Source of the DNA: Zizania palustris
Taxonomy: Eukaryota > Streptophyta > Magnoliopsida > Poales > Poaceae
Direction: 5' to 3'
Length of the DNA: 64,000 bases
Assembly: GCA_019279435.1 (NCBI GenBank)
Contig: JAAALK010000286.1
Location: 23,083,931-23,147,930 of the forward strand
A program made the translations under genes and the position numbers. The stretch's first letter is position 1, and each line of letters opens with the position of its first letter. Below are positions 12,119 to 23,370 of this stretch, in pieces. Under the pieces are notes generated by a model. It made no database searches. It had not been told where the DNA came from and saw only the letters and a program-made list of their open reading frames with translations.

Positions 12119-15100
12119 TGTCGCGCCCCGATTTAATAAATCAGGACTTTATTGAAATTCCATAGAAAATCAATAAAACAAGACGTTCATCATGCGACCA
12201 CGTACAATACGGGCAATCATTCATGGTTCGTAGACCGCATCAATACAAAAGTGAATAAAGGTGAAGAGAAACTAATAAAATAAGGGTCCTAGATGAACAC
12301 CTCCTTCCAGTCTCGCCTTGACTGGGTCGCTACTCCAGACCTGCATCCTCCTCGTAGTAGACGAGCTCTGATGTTGGAAGTCAACGGGGTGAGTACAGAT
12401 GTACTCAGCAAGCCACCGAATGCAAATATAATGCAACGTAATAACAAGGGAGATAGTGGCTAATTTTGCGGAAGCGAGTAATTTGTAAAGCATTTAATGT
12501 GATCAATTTATTAGTACTGAAACATAAACATGTGTATGCATCATCATCTTCTAACTCGAGGGGTACAGTCAGCCCCACCTTGCTCAACAGTCCTTACATG
12601 CCATGAATAACTCGACCATTCAAACAATTGTAAACTAACTGCGAGTAGTCACACAACCCGCCCTTGACCGTGGGCTCGGCTTTTCGAAAAGATTGATTTT
12701 ACTCTGATCAGAGATGTACCACTGTACCCACAAGGCACGCACTCATAACTTACACCAAAGTGTAACAAGATGACCCATTTCACAGGAACTCGTGCCAAAA
12801 CCTTCCATATAGTCCTCCCCGACTCAATAGCACCCTCTTATAGGTTTCATATGGTGTCCCGACGCATCGGAGCCCCACCATACCCCCCCTTGAGCCTCGT
12901 CGGTACAAGTCACCCGCAGGCTAGCCCCTTGCCCCCTCCTCTATGGTGCATCGAGCCGGAGCATTCCATACTTCCAGTTAGGACTTACCCATTAGACTTG
13001 TGGTTGGTACGGAAGTGCTTTGCAACAGATCCCGCAGACCGGTCCTTATAGTGCCCCGGGTGCGACAAATCAATGCCCGAGCTTGCACCCGGAACCCACC
13101 ATACTTATAACTTAGCCAACTCCAACAGAGTCCAGAGACGAGAATAACGGGGAAAATCATATACAGAATCCAGCTATCTACGACTCATTCTTTTTATCCT
13201 ATAGCAGTTGTGCCGGTACATTGGGCACTAGCTAATATTTTTATAGTAGAGTGACAAGGAGTTAAGGCTCAATAAGCATGGCTTGGGTTTGCACACAAGG
13301 ACGGGGATCTAATAAATATAAGTGTAAGGTTTGATTATGGGACTAATGCAATATTAGCCTATGAGTTATAGCGATAATTTATTAAAACATGGGCTCAATA
13401 ATGATCAACTGTTTCCACAGAAGGGTCGATTACTTGCCTTGATCAGCAAATGGGGATGGAGGAACCTCGGGGTAGAACTCCTGCTCCTCGACGAACTCGT
13501 AGTCTTCTCGATACGGAAAAATAAACAGTACATTCAATAAACAGACAAAAATTCACCAAATACTAAACATACACATTTGTGGGTTTTATTATGTGGAATA
13601 AAGTTTTAATATTCTGATGTTTGGTGAATAAACAGTAAACTTAATTTCTTAGGGCTTTCTAATTTATTTTTATGAATTAGTAATTTATCCCTAAGGGGTT
13701 TTTATTCTTTTATTTGTTAAAAATATTTTGGGTAACAGTAACATACTATTTTTATGGCATAAATGTGTAGAGGATAATATTCTGGTTTTAACAAAATTTG
13801 AATGGTGAATTTTGGAGTTAAAATGAGCAAGATATGGATTTTTGAAGTTTAAACTATTTTCTGAATTTTATTTAAAACCAGAAAATGGGCTCTGGTCCAC
13901 GGTGAGCCAGGCCCACGGTGGACCGCGCCACTGTGCGCGTGGACCGGGTCAACCAGGACCGTCTGATCTGGATCCGGTGATCGTGCGCGAGGCGGGAAGG
14001 TTTTAATGAAATCGGACGGCCACGATTAAATCATACCGAACCGGTACGCGTGGACGCTCGAGATCACTTCTGGGGTTTAAGTGGCGATCGACGGCCAAGA
14101 GGCCTCGATACCCCTTGGACCAGATCCGAGGGCCCATATTAAATCCCGGAGGGATTTTATCCTAGCCCTCCGATCGCGATCGGACGGCTGTGTGTGCGTC
14201 CAGCACGACACGTGGTGACGAGGGTACTTTACCCTTCGTCTCCGGCGACGGCGGGCTCGGTTGTGACCACGGCGGCAGCGGCGAGCGCCTACGTGCCTAG
14301 CTAGGGCCAGAAATGGAATGCGGAGGTGATGGGGGTCCTGATAGTACCTTCGTTGGCGACGAAGGGGGCCCGGAGGTGATCGGCGGCGAGCGTAGACGGC
14401 GGGGAGGTTTCGGGTGCTCGACGGCGATGGCGATCCGGTGGTCATCACGACCGACGGAGGGGTGGCCGATGACGAGCGGGCTCCGGCGGTCTCGTCGGTG
14501 GCGGTGGCTAAGGCGATGGGGGCTGGGATCGACGGCGAGGGCTCGCCGGAGGCGAAACAGAACCCAAGCTCAAAAGGAGGGCGACGGCGCTCTGTTTTCG
14601 CTCGAGGATGGCTCTGTTGGCGTGGGCTGAGTGCGGTGGCCAGAGGGATTTATATAGGGGGTCACTGGCAGTCGGGATGGCAAGGAACCGAAGGGTTCCC
14701 TAGAACTCCGGCGAGGTCTTTCCAAGCTTCGGGTAGCTTTCCTTAAGCGCGAAAACGTGTCGCCATGGATGGAAAGGAGGCGGTGGCGTGCGGGGAAGGT
14801 GATCCGGGCGATCGCGGGCGGGCGGCGGTGAGAAATAGAAGGGGATCGCCGGGAGAAAGGAAGGGGGCGATCCCCTTCCATCGGAGACGAAGCATCTGAC
14901 AGGTGGCCCCCACCTGTCAGCGGGCGAAACAGAAAAGGAAGGGCCGACAGGCGGGCCACGACTGTCAGGGAGAGGGAGGCGGAGGCGTGAGACTGCCATG
15001 TGGGGTCAGGCGGGGCGCGGTGGGAGAGAGGGAAGCGGGGGAACGCGCCGACAGGCAGGTCCCACATGTCAGCGGCTCATGGCTTGGATTGGGCCGGGCT

Positions 15101-15404
15101 CGGGTGCTTTGAGGGTTGAGGCCCGTTAAGCATTTTTAATTCTTTTCTGATTTAAAATAAATCCAATAATTCATATATTCGATTAAGGGTTGAATCCCTG
15201 TTGATAAAAATTTGTAAAAATTCCTAAAATTATGTTTTGGCCTCTAGTTTATCTCATAAAATTTTCAAATCCATATTTTGAGTATTTCTCCCTGTTTGGC
15301 TTTATTTGGGTTCTTTTAGGATTTTTCTTTAATAAATAAATCCATAATTGATTTAAATAATAATTTTTTTTATTTTATTTGTTTTTATTTCTTGGGGTGT
15401 TACA
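12119..15404 (-). repeat. Element E 5' LTR
   Basis: This is the partner of 3196-6491, beginning TGTCGCGCCCCG and ending GTGTTACA in plus orientation. It drives E transcription toward lower coordinates. A TATA box (CCTATATAAA on the minus strand) lies at 14649-14658 in the same GC-rich island. Confidence 0.92.
14649..14658 (-). promoter_or_regulatory. TATA box of E 5' LTR (active-position promoter)
   Basis: The minus strand reads CCTATATAAA at the position matching 5724-5733 in the other LTR. This copy would start the genomic RNA of E. Confidence 0.6.
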
Positions 15405-15409
15405 CTAAC

Positions 15410-15632
15410 GGCGTGTGGTAAAGGGACTGGTGCATGTGTATATCAAGTTTCATAAAAATTTGATTTTGTACGCTTTAGGGGGTCAATATATGCTGCTAGG
15501 TACTGCTATTGATCAGTGAGTCAGAAATGGTTTCCAGTGAACAACCGTTAGTGTATGAACCTACCGAGTCACACACTTAAGGGGATGGATTGAGAAACAT
15601 GCAAAGAATTGGCTCTTGTGCAAGTGGGAGAT
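15410..15632 (+). mobile_element. Element F internal region, right part, with polypurine tract
   Basis: F resumes after the E target duplication. It is non-coding and ends in a purine-rich run, GCAAGTGGGAGAT (15620-15632), the usual polypurine form directly before a 3' LTR. Confidence 0.55.
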
Positions 15633-16451
15633 TGATGGATATTTCCAAGAAAATTCCATGTATCGGAAGTTCTGATTATATTCTGGTCTCGAGTTAGAGA
15701 GCAAATGTTGCTTCGGAAGTTCAAATATGGTATCGGATGTTCCGATGAGCCAGAAGTTCTGATTTAGAATAGGAGAGAAATGTACTGATCATAAGTTCTG
15801 ATATGGTATCGGAAGTTCTTAGGTGGGCGAAAACAGATTGGATCTATTGCGGGTCGTGCTGAATTGGGAGACCTAAAATACCCTATCGAAAGTTCCAATC
15901 CTAGATCGGAAGTTCTGATTTGCAGTATCAGATTGGATCTGTTATGAATACGAATTTGTTGTAACTAATTTGTGGGTACCGAGATGTGCACGACCAGGGG
16001 AGCTTTCACCCATATAAAAAGAGAGGAGGAGCTCTTAGAACAAGGAATAAGCCTAGATTGGACCTAGCCACCATTGACTCCTCTCCTCCCTTTCTTGATC
16101 TCAAACGTCGAGGTTGAGGACTTCCCGTCTCATACGTGCGGTGCTAGCATTCTGCCGTGGGAGGAAATATCCATCCTTGTATGTGTGGACTCCATGGAGG
16201 CGTTGCTCCAAAAGTGACGCTCGTGGCCGTCACCACGAGGAAGGAGACTTCTTCATCGATTGGATCAGCGAGGAATGGCCGGGACTAAGCGAGGATAGGC
16301 TTGACACGCTTCATCAACCTCTTCTTCCGCTGCACCTGGCGCGTCAAGTGCTAGAAGGTACCAATCTATGAACTCACACGTGCATGGGTCTTAGGTTTTA
16401 GGGCATAAATTTTGAATTTGCTGGCTAGCGTAGCTCCCCTATTCCCCAACA
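15633..16451 (+). mobile_element. Element F 3' LTR
   Basis: An 819-bp LTR if it starts at the TG after the polypurine tract; the start is inferred. The last 430 bp match 1732-2141. A TATA box, CATATAAAAA, lies at 16011-16020. The 5' half carries degenerate ATCGGAAGTTCTGAT repeats. It ends CCCCAACA at 16451, 3 bp before the ATG of the plant-mobile-domain gene, so its transcripts could run straight into that gene. The target duplication cannot be checked because the outer edge of the 5' LTR is out of view. Confidence 0.7.
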
Positions 16452-16454
16452 GTA

Positions 16455-17152
16455 ATGGCATCCAACTTCTCCATTCCTAAGGTAAGTTTTTGGCTTTTCC
16501 CCCTTTTCTTTCATGTTCTTCTATGTTCTTGGGTTTTCTGCTACACGTTTTCTCACCACTTTTCTTTTTTTCTTTCTTCTCTATAGAAATTGAAGAACCA
16601 TATCCTTATTCCCATTTCTAGCCACCCCTCTCGCTATTTCTTCGGCCCGATAGGCAATCGTAACCTTACTGCTATCATAAATGCTGAAACCCAACATATT
16701 ACGTTCAAATTCTCCTGCATGCTTGCATCTGACTGGAATCTAAGCTTTAGGGCTTCTCCCTCTCATCTCCCCAGTTGGTGTGATTGGTACCTTAGGGTAT
16801 CGGCCGTCAACCAAGCCTACTAGGATGAAATCAATATCGGGCATTGCATCGGCCTTTCCCTTGTTGAGCCCTATAAAAATGAGCTAATGCTAGCCGTTGC
16901 CTGTTACTTTTGGTCTAACCCCTTGAATGCTTTCATTTTTGGCCATGGGTTGATGAGTCCCACGTTACTCGATGTATTTCTCTTAACTTTTCTTGATATT
17001 GACTCATCAACCAATCCTCTCTCCTTCTGCTCCAAGCCAACCCATCATCTTGACATTAAATCATCCGGCGGCTGGAGAAAATATATTTTAAAATATAATA
17101 AGAAAATTGGGACCATGGAGCTCCAGGAACACGTGGCCTTCCTTAACCTCTA
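16455..17152 (+). pseudogene. Plant-mobile-domain (PMD) gene, 5' fragment with nonsense codon
   Basis: Exon 1 is 16455-16481 (ATG plus 8 codons). An intron runs from GTAAGT at 16482 to a pyrimidine-rich tract ending TATAG at 16586, and exon 2 opens at 16587 in the same phase. The protein shows W-C-D-W-Y-L-R-V, then G-L-S-L-V-E-P, then F-W-S-..-N-A-F-I-F-G-H-G, M-S-P-T-L-L-D-V and L-T-F-L-D-I. This is the pattern of PF10536-type plant mobile domains, found both in host MAIN-like proteins and in Gypsy and Mutator-like transposons. A TAG at 16821-16823 stands where a tryptophan is expected. The frame then stays open until an LTR (G) interrupts at 17153 and the C-terminus is not found beyond it. 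Whether it was a host gene or transposon cargo cannot be told. Exon structure with a canonical intron favours a once-expressed gene. Confidence 0.65.
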
Positions 17153-17766
17153 TGAGAAACCAAGTGGAGTTTCACTATGGTTTTATCTTAGTGATGAGTG
17201 ATTGACAAGTTTCCCTGATTTAATTGTCTGGACTTGTGATTGCTTGTTGTGTTCACTGAAGGGATCAATGTGTGTTTTGTGTGGATATTCGTGTTTTGCT
17301 TCTATCAGTATTTGCAGGGTTGAGATGCAAGTCAACTATCAACGGCAGGTGATCAGGGTTATGTGGGGAGCTTGATGCTAGACAATCAAGGAGTCCATGT
17401 GAAGTTGACGAAGATATCAAGCGTACACATGGAGATGAAGTAAGACATGGACATACAGATGATCGAGACAAAGCGGCTCGAGGGATCGAGAGTGGGAGAG
17501 ACTTGCTGGTGGTTGAGTTCGTGGATTGGTGACACGTGTCGAAGATCTGAAGTGCTTTGTCAGTTTCTAATCAAGACCATCGAATCGAGATCAAAGCGTC
17601 CTAAAGTGAAGCTGTAGTAGCTATGAAAGCTCCGTGTCACGAAAAACTACCTTTACATATGATTTTACTTTTTAGACCAATTGGCATTTGAGTCTGTAAA
17701 AAATGTCAAAAACCCTAAGGGTATTTGAGTCTTTTTCTGTTTTATGAATTGCCTATAAAAAGCCAC
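17153..17766 (+). mobile_element. Element G: Copia-type LTR, 5' part
   Basis: It begins TGAGAAACCAAGTGGAG and carries GTGATGAGTGATTGACA (about 17189-17205), both also found at the start of the B 3' LTR (45046 on). A TATA box, CCTATAAAAA, lies at 17752-17761, at the usual place in an LTR. The sequence stops at 17766 where element C begins. The remainder of G is not found to the right and may have been lost. Confidence 0.55.
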
Positions 17767-18291
17767 TATTGGGGGAAAATATTTCATCCTCCGCATCATG
17801 ACAAAACCTCTACATCTACGCTGTCAGAAGACAAAATGAAGTCAGAAGCTTTGATCTCCGAAGGTCCTAAGGCATCAAGGCTTAGCTGCATTCGGAGCCT
17901 TCTACGATAAAAGCCTCCACAAAGGCTTCGGTGAAACGAAGAATCCCACAGCCTCTTTACCCGAAGGGGTACTGCCAGCAAGGACAAAAGAATTACTTTC
18001 TCACTGTTGACTTAGTCTTTTACCCTTTTAACCCTACGAAGAATATTAAACAGTATCCTCTAAGTCGGTTGTAATTAGAGGGTAAAAGAGTCTTTTCCTA
18101 ATGTATCTTGTCTATAAATACCCCTCTTCGCTCTGAAAGTGGTATCGAAGACTCAGATATTCAATATACACTTCGAACCATCTCAAGCTATTATCCAATT
18201 CGGAGGCTTGGAATAGTCCTCATAAGCAAACACTTCGTTTGTCAGTCTTTCGAGTTCACTAAACCTGTTAGTGTAATCTTTTGCGCCAACA
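17767..18291 (+). repeat. Element C 5' LTR
   Basis: A 525-bp LTR that starts with a G-rich run (TATTGGGGGAAAATATTTC) and ends TGCGCCAACA. The TATA box TCTATAAATA lies at 18111-18120. The first 176 bp match 31695-31870. Confidence 0.8.
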
Positions 18292-18310
18292 GTTGGCGCT
18301 GTCTGTGGGG
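18292..18310 (+). promoter_or_regulatory. Element C primer-binding region
   Basis: GTTGGCGCTGTCTGTGGGG follows the LTR end directly. The TTGGCGC start is of the kind used by Tat-type grass Gypsy elements and is not the iMet type. The exact tRNA is not assigned. Confidence 0.5.
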
Positions 18311-18356
18311 AACTTAGTACAAAAACTTTGTTCTCTACCAATCCTTTCTTAGAGCC

Positions 18357-18509
18357 ATGCCTCCTAAACGGAGCCTAGGCACTAGTCCCCTCCAAAGGTC
18401 TTCTCGGACCTCTCGATTGGGATATTTGAACACCACCGAGGTCGAAGAACCCTCCATGGTCCCCCCACCTCAAACTCCTAAAGTAAACACTCACCCTCGA
18501 GCATACTAA
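18357..18509 (+). CDS. Short sense ORF of element C (vestigial gag start?)
   Basis: A 50-codon frame starts at the first ATG after the PBS (18357), is basic and S/T/P-rich at its start, and stops at 18507-18509. Its position is that of a gag start. No gag domain follows; the DNA runs into a 60-bp tandem array. It may be a remnant of gag or chance. Confidence 0.25.
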   Translation: MPPKRSLGTSPLQRSSRTSRLGYLNTTEVEEPSMVPPPQTPKVNTHPRAY

Positions 18510-18600
18510 GCCTCTCCTATGGTTCCATCTGTGCTCCGAACTAACTTCATCAGTTCTCATGACCCGGAGGGCCCCTCCAGAGGAAATGAAGGCCATCCAG

Positions 18601-18980
18601 CCATCGGCTTGAAAGCATCCGTAAAAAGAGTTGAAGGCGACCAAAATAAATGGATTCCGAGCCATTAGGCTTGAAAGCATTCGTAAAAGAGTCAAAGGTG
18701 ACCATGAAAAATGGATTCTGAGCCATTGGCTTGAAAGCATCTGGAAAAGAGTCGAAGGTGACCATGAAAAATGGATTCCAAGCCATCGGCTTGAAAGCAT
18801 CCGTAAAAAGAGCCAAAGGCAACCAAAATAAACAGATTCGGAGCCATTAGGCTTGAAAGCATTCGTAAAAGAGTCGAAGGTGACCATGAAAAACGGATTC
18901 CGAGCCATCGGCTTGAAAGCATCCATAAAAGAGTCGAAGGCAACCAAAATAATCGGATTCAAATACATCCGAAAAAGAGT
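18601..18980 (+). repeat. 60-bp tandem repeat array (six units plus a partial)
   Basis: Six units of 60-61 bp start with CCAT.GGCTTGAAAGCAT and end near GGATTC.GAG, followed by a partial seventh. Two unit types can be told apart: one has ACCAAAATAA, the other ACCATGAAAAA. The order is 1-2-2-1-2-1. Units differ from each other by a few to about ten bases. Because the units are not all multiples of three, no single frame runs through them as a repeat protein. Confidence 0.9.
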
Positions 18981-19278
18981 ACTAAGCTACCATTTATCTA
19001 CTCCAGACTGTTAAGTTCGAAGAGTGCTACGAGGTCTATAACGACCATCTACTCGGATTTCAAACCACTGGTTCAAAATTCCTATTCAATACAATAGGAG
19101 CTCTGAGAATCTAAAGTCAAAAACCTTATGAAAATTATGCATTTAATAGGCATGACAGGCATTGTGCGTGTCCGACTTCTCTTGATAATCGAAGGCGATC
19201 ATTCCCAAAGAGGGCCTAGGAGATAAAGGCACAATTTTAAAGCATTTCAATTTGTATTACCCAATCAATTATATTACA

Positions 19279-19665
19279 TCATGAAAAATTAGTGTCTAAA
19301 CCAAGAAGAAAACGAAGACCCCTCCGATCCCTAAGAATAGTTTTAGAGTTAGCTTGACTTAGAGGGCAACTTGTTCCTGAGCCCAGAGTCTTTAGAACTT
19401 TGCGTTTAATCCGCTTCCCTTTCTTTGAAGCCCTGAAGTCCTTCTGCTCTTGCTGAAGCTCAGCCCAGGTCCAAAGTCTTTCGAGGCTGGTCTTCGCTTG
19501 GTCTTCGTCACACCACTCCTCTTCGGACCAATCGATGATGGGGACTCGGGTGAGGGTGGCCTGATCTTTCAGTGAGTTGATAGAGATAAGATAACTTCGA
19601 TTGGATGGAGACGACATTGACGACCCGACTACAACCGTACGAGACGTTCGTGTTGCACCATAGTG
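19279..19665 (-). pseudogene. Element C antisense gene, 3' coding segment
   Basis: An antisense frame with a D/E/W-rich core, then a K/R-rich basic segment (about 19390-19440), ends at 19279. It is the direct continuation of the segment 20525-20757: solo LTR I splits the frame between them, and frames match across its ATCGA duplication. No known catalytic domain is seen. It is probably the last exon of the antisense gene that starts at 31194. Confidence 0.5.
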
Positions 19666-19670
19666 ATCGA

Positions 19671-20519
19671 TACACCAACTCCAAGGGTTGTTGTTCTTAT
19701 CGGTGATCAACCTTGTTCCTGCAAGCAATCGAAGAACGAGCAAGAACAAGATAAAGGAGTAACTAGTATTGCTGGATGTGAAAGACGCACAGGGATAGTT
19801 GGGGTTCTGAAACATGAAACCGGCGATCTAACCGATCACGGGTTTATACGGACAAGTAGCATTGGCTAAACTTTTATCTAATCAAAACCCGCCTTACAAC
19901 TGAAGTCTCTATGGTTATTTATAGCCCTAGGGATGTTCCCAATGTTTGGAAAACTTATTACATATGGAAAGGACTAATTATTTCCAAAACAGATTGATTA
20001 AAAATGGAAATTCCGTGCTTAATTGGTTCGGCCTAAAAAAGGAACACGCATTGATTTAGTGATTGTGATCTCCTCCGATGGAATCTGGATATGTAGCTGG
20101 ATCCGTTGGAAAGAGGACGTATCAAGATTTCCAAAAAGTCCAAGATCATCCAAATCGGAGTTTCCATTTAAATGTTATGCACATTTGAATTCGGTGTTGT
20201 CCCTGCAGTCTGAATCCGAGTCATCTTCTCAATCGTGTAGAACTTTATTTCTATTTTCTCATGGAACAAAAGTAATGTCGCAAACTTGTATATTATGTTT
20301 GGATGGCCTTGCCTTGGTCCCCAATCAACTTCCACAATGTTCCATGCCCTTGATTTGCTCACAACGCATCCCTTAATCCATGTAATAATTTCTGTAATTG
20401 AAAACAACAACTTATGGTGCAGCAACCTTTTCTCAAATATGTAAAATGTAAATAGAATATAGAAAGCATGCACCTTTGTTTTTATTATATTTATATCCCA
20501 GCCGGTGATGTCCTCATCA
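19671..20519 (-). mobile_element. Solo LTR I
   Basis: An 849-bp LTR flanked by perfect ATCGA duplications (19666-19670 and 20520-20524). In minus orientation it starts TGATGAGGACATCACCGG and ends GGAGTTGGTGTA, where TA replaces the usual CA. A TATA-like GGCTATAAATAA (minus) is near 19920. It has no internal region, so it is a recombined solo LTR. The TGATGAGGACATCA start resembles Copia LTRs of grasses; the family is not certain. Confidence 0.8.
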
Positions 20520-20524
20520 ATCGA

Positions 20525-20757
20525 TGTCTTCTAAAGAGGAACATGTTAAATTTACAACTTCCTCCTTTTCCCCCTTTTCCTCCTGAATATAAGCTAGTAC
20601 TTCTTTACAAATTTCAGGTATAACCTCTCCGTGGCTCCCTCAAGGAATAGAAAACCGATGATGCCTGTGAGGCCTTAATGCTTCGAAGGTAGCCCACTGC
20701 TGACGGAGCCCTTCGTTAACCTCAAGCACTTCAAGCTCATCATCTAGAAAATGCGAA
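20525..20757 (-). pseudogene. Element C antisense gene, internal segment
   Basis: The open antisense frame is preceded by TTTTCTAG, a likely splice acceptor (about 20748-20757). It encodes an acidic E/L-rich start and a K/E-rich stretch. One in-frame TGA lies near 20640. The frame joins 19665 across solo LTR I. Confidence 0.45.
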
Positions 20758-20835
20758 AAATCCTAAAAGCATTTCCAAATAAGTCTTTTTCATTCAAAGC
20801 AAGACAGAAATACAAGTTTTTTACATAAGAGGACC

Positions 20836-21774
20836 CTAAGGAGAACTAGACCTTCGGGTCCGAGGTGGCATGCTTGTTGAAGGCAGCGTTCGTGCCTGCT
20901 TTTGATGGTAGCCTTCATCGATCCACGTCTTCACCGCCTTCTGACCTTCAGCTTTCTAAGATGCTTGAAAAGCCTCCCAAGCTACGGCGACGTCGGGCGA
21001 AGGGGTCAATAGCCGATCGCTAGCGAAGCTGGCAGGTGCTACTCCGGGGTCTGGAGAAATAGAAATTCTGATGTCTTGGAAGTGGCGAAGTACTCTGAGC
21101 GTGGCTACTTGTCTAGATATCTCTCCGTACCAATTACCCGAAGTATTCATTGTCTTCGCCGCTGCTTGGATCATCTTCAACTTCCGAACCGAAGTATCGT
21201 TCACCAACAACAAAGAGGCGCAAGCCATCCTAAAGTATTCCAAGATGCCCCGAAGGACGTCCATAGTCTCAGAGGCTATGCTTTCACACTTTGTCTTCTC
21301 CGCAACCAAGGCCTCAGACGAGTGTCGCATGTCACGGATCAAAGTGGTGAGCTCGACTATCTTCGTCATGAGGACAGTCTTTTGCCCAAGCAGACGACTT
21401 ACGTCATCAGCTGAACATTGCCGCTCTTCCCGAGGCCTTACAGCTTCAGCTCTGGAGGCTACTTGCTCCTCTCGAAGCCTTTCGACTTTGGTTCGGAGCA
21501 CCACCCGCTCAGCCAAAAGCTCTTCATTTGCGGCTTCCATCTTCGCCTTCGTGCTCCGCTCTACATGAACTATCTCCTCCAAGCTCGAGGCTTGGCTCTC
21601 GGAGTCAGCAAGGCTCTCTTGAAGAGCGGTCACCTTCTCTTTAATCCAATTCCATTCGTGCTCATTAGAAACAGCAGCTGCACGAGCTAGAACAATGTGC
21701 TGACAAAATAAAAAGATGAGCGAGGTGAGTATGGTATGTACTTCAGATGAAACTAACTTTTGCAGGTGCACCAT
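20836..21774 (-). pseudogene. Element C antisense gene, coiled-coil segment
   Basis: About 310 antisense codons with one in-frame stop at 20956. The middle (about 21330-21690) is a long heptad-rich E/L/R/A coiled coil, followed by a less charged, folded-looking region. Coiled coils of this kind follow the N-terminal 'putative gypsy type transposon' domain (PF04195 type) in many grass retroelement proteins. Element A has inserted just upstream, at 21855, and separates this part from the N-terminal part at 29100-31194. Confidence 0.55.
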
Positions 21775-21854
21775 ACCTAGTAGGCTTCCTATTCAAGGGC
21801 AGCATCCAGCTCCAACCCTTCAGCCTCGCCTATTACGGAGACCAGTTAGGTCTC

Positions 21855-23370
21855 TGTAGGACCGAAAGTAGCGACCAGAGGGGGGTGAATGGGCGCCTAA
21901 AAATTTCTTGCTAAACTATACCGAAATCCCAACACCCAACCAATTTAACCGGACAAACAATATTAGTAAAGTAAGTTACTGGTACTATAGTTGCCGAGCC
22001 TAAAAATGACTGGTGTCCTAATTAAAATGATATTAAAGCTAAATTAAAAATATTCAGATGAAATTCGAGATATTAATATTTCAGTCTAGAAATAAGGACT
22101 AATTAGATTAAAAAAATGGATTAATAAAAATTAATTCAGGATTAAGCCGAAAATATTGCAGGTAAAAACTAGTATCAAAATATAACTACTACTAATAAAT
22201 TTTTCTTTTCTTTTTGTATAAGCAGATTAAATTAACACGAAATTGCTAAACAAATTTTTTGCTAATTAGTTAATGGATGATTATATCTAAAACTGATCTA
22301 CTAAAAAATAGGAGATTAGAAATTACCTTTGTCATCGTTCAAGTCGTCGTGGCTGCGTGCGAAAGTCTGGCCGGCGCCGTGATGTCCCGTGCTGCACGCC
22401 TGGTCTTCTCTCCTGATGCTGCTGCGTCACAGCGGCAAAGAAATTTGTTCCGCACTGGAATCTGCAGGCTGCCGTAAAAAACAAAAACCAACTTCTGTTG
22501 TCTCGGTAGTCGTGCACGTGAATCAAAGCACAAACGTCAGAAAAAAAAGGAACTGCAGCGTGCAACGCCTCGTGGGGCCCGCTTAATCTCTGGAGCCAAA
22601 ACGCTGCTCATGCACGTTCTGGAAGCTCCTGCCGTGAGAGCTTGGCCTTCCGCCTGACCCCCGCCAAAAAGCTGCACGCCGCCAAGAAAAAAACACCACG
22701 CCGCTGCTTCCCAAAAGGCTGGCCGACCGAAAAATTTTCATGAAAGGCGAGATTTTTTCCGGTGGAAAACGAGAGCGATTGGACTGTAGTAGATTGATCT
22801 ATTAAAAACAGTCGACTATCCCCAAAGGGATAGGGGCCTATTTATAGGCAAATCCTAATACATGAAAAGACTACTTTACCCTCGGGTAAAATAAACTAAC
22901 TCTAAAATAAATTCTGAAAATTACTAAAATATTCTTAGAAAAAATAACTGACTCGAATAAAAATATTCTGAACTTAAAAACTAAATATTAATATCCTAAA
23001 AAAGAATTAAACATAGATCGTCAGTTTTACGCTGAAACTGACAAAGCGTCCACCGTCTTCGCACCGGGTACCCAGATTGGGCCGACCCGACCCCGTAGCT
23101 TCCTCAGCCCGGCAATCGCTCGCCACCCGTGTACCTAAGTCAAACCCAGTAAACAGACTGGTGGATCCTCTACCTCTCCTAGCCATGTACCCGGATTGGG
23201 CCAGCCCGACTCCGCGGCTCCTCTGCCCGGCCGTCGCTCACTGCCCGTGTACCTGAGTCACATGCGCCTCAGACTCGATAGGTCTTCATCTCTCCCTTCC
23301 ATTGACTTCCGTTGACAATCACTCATCACATCTGGAATATCAAAACCATGTTCTTCAACATGGTTTCTCA
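21855..23370 (-). repeat. Element A 3' LTR
   Basis: In plus orientation it starts TGTAGGACCGAAAG and ends ATGGTTTCTCA. A TATA box (CCTATAAATAG on the minus strand) is at 22838-22848. The first about 43 bp carry the GCGACCAGAGGGGGGTGAAT block shared with B and H. Confidence 0.92.

Larger units (their letters stand above)
3196..15404 (-). mobile_element. Element E: complete Ty3/Gypsy chromovirus (Tekay/Del-like)
   Basis: A 12.2-kb element in antisense orientation, flanked by the 5-bp target duplication CTAAC (3191-3195 and 15405-15409). Its LTRs are 3296 and 3286 bp with few visible differences, suggesting a fairly recent insertion. In element order it holds the 5' LTR (12119-15404), an iMet PBS, an extra upstream ORF (ORF0), one gag-pol frame with PR-RT-RH-IN and a C-terminal chromodomain, a polypurine tract and the 3' LTR (3196-6491). 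Very long LTRs, a fused gag-pol, a chromodomain and an ORF0 fit the Tekay/Del group (rice RIRE3/RIRE8 type). The lineage is inferred from motifs, not from a tree. It is inserted in the internal region of F. Confidence 0.9.

Noticed and set aside
18375..18968. 197-codon antisense repeat-like ORF
   Set aside because: It crosses the 60-bp array. Units of 60 and 61 bp change the frame, so no stable protein repeat results.
18601..18980. CRISPR-like array
   Set aside because: Units are head-to-tail with no unique spacers, and the genome is a plant nuclear one.
22277..22586. ORFs of 60-90 codons repeated at 27996-28377
   Set aside because: They lie in the A LTRs and are present in both copies without domain.
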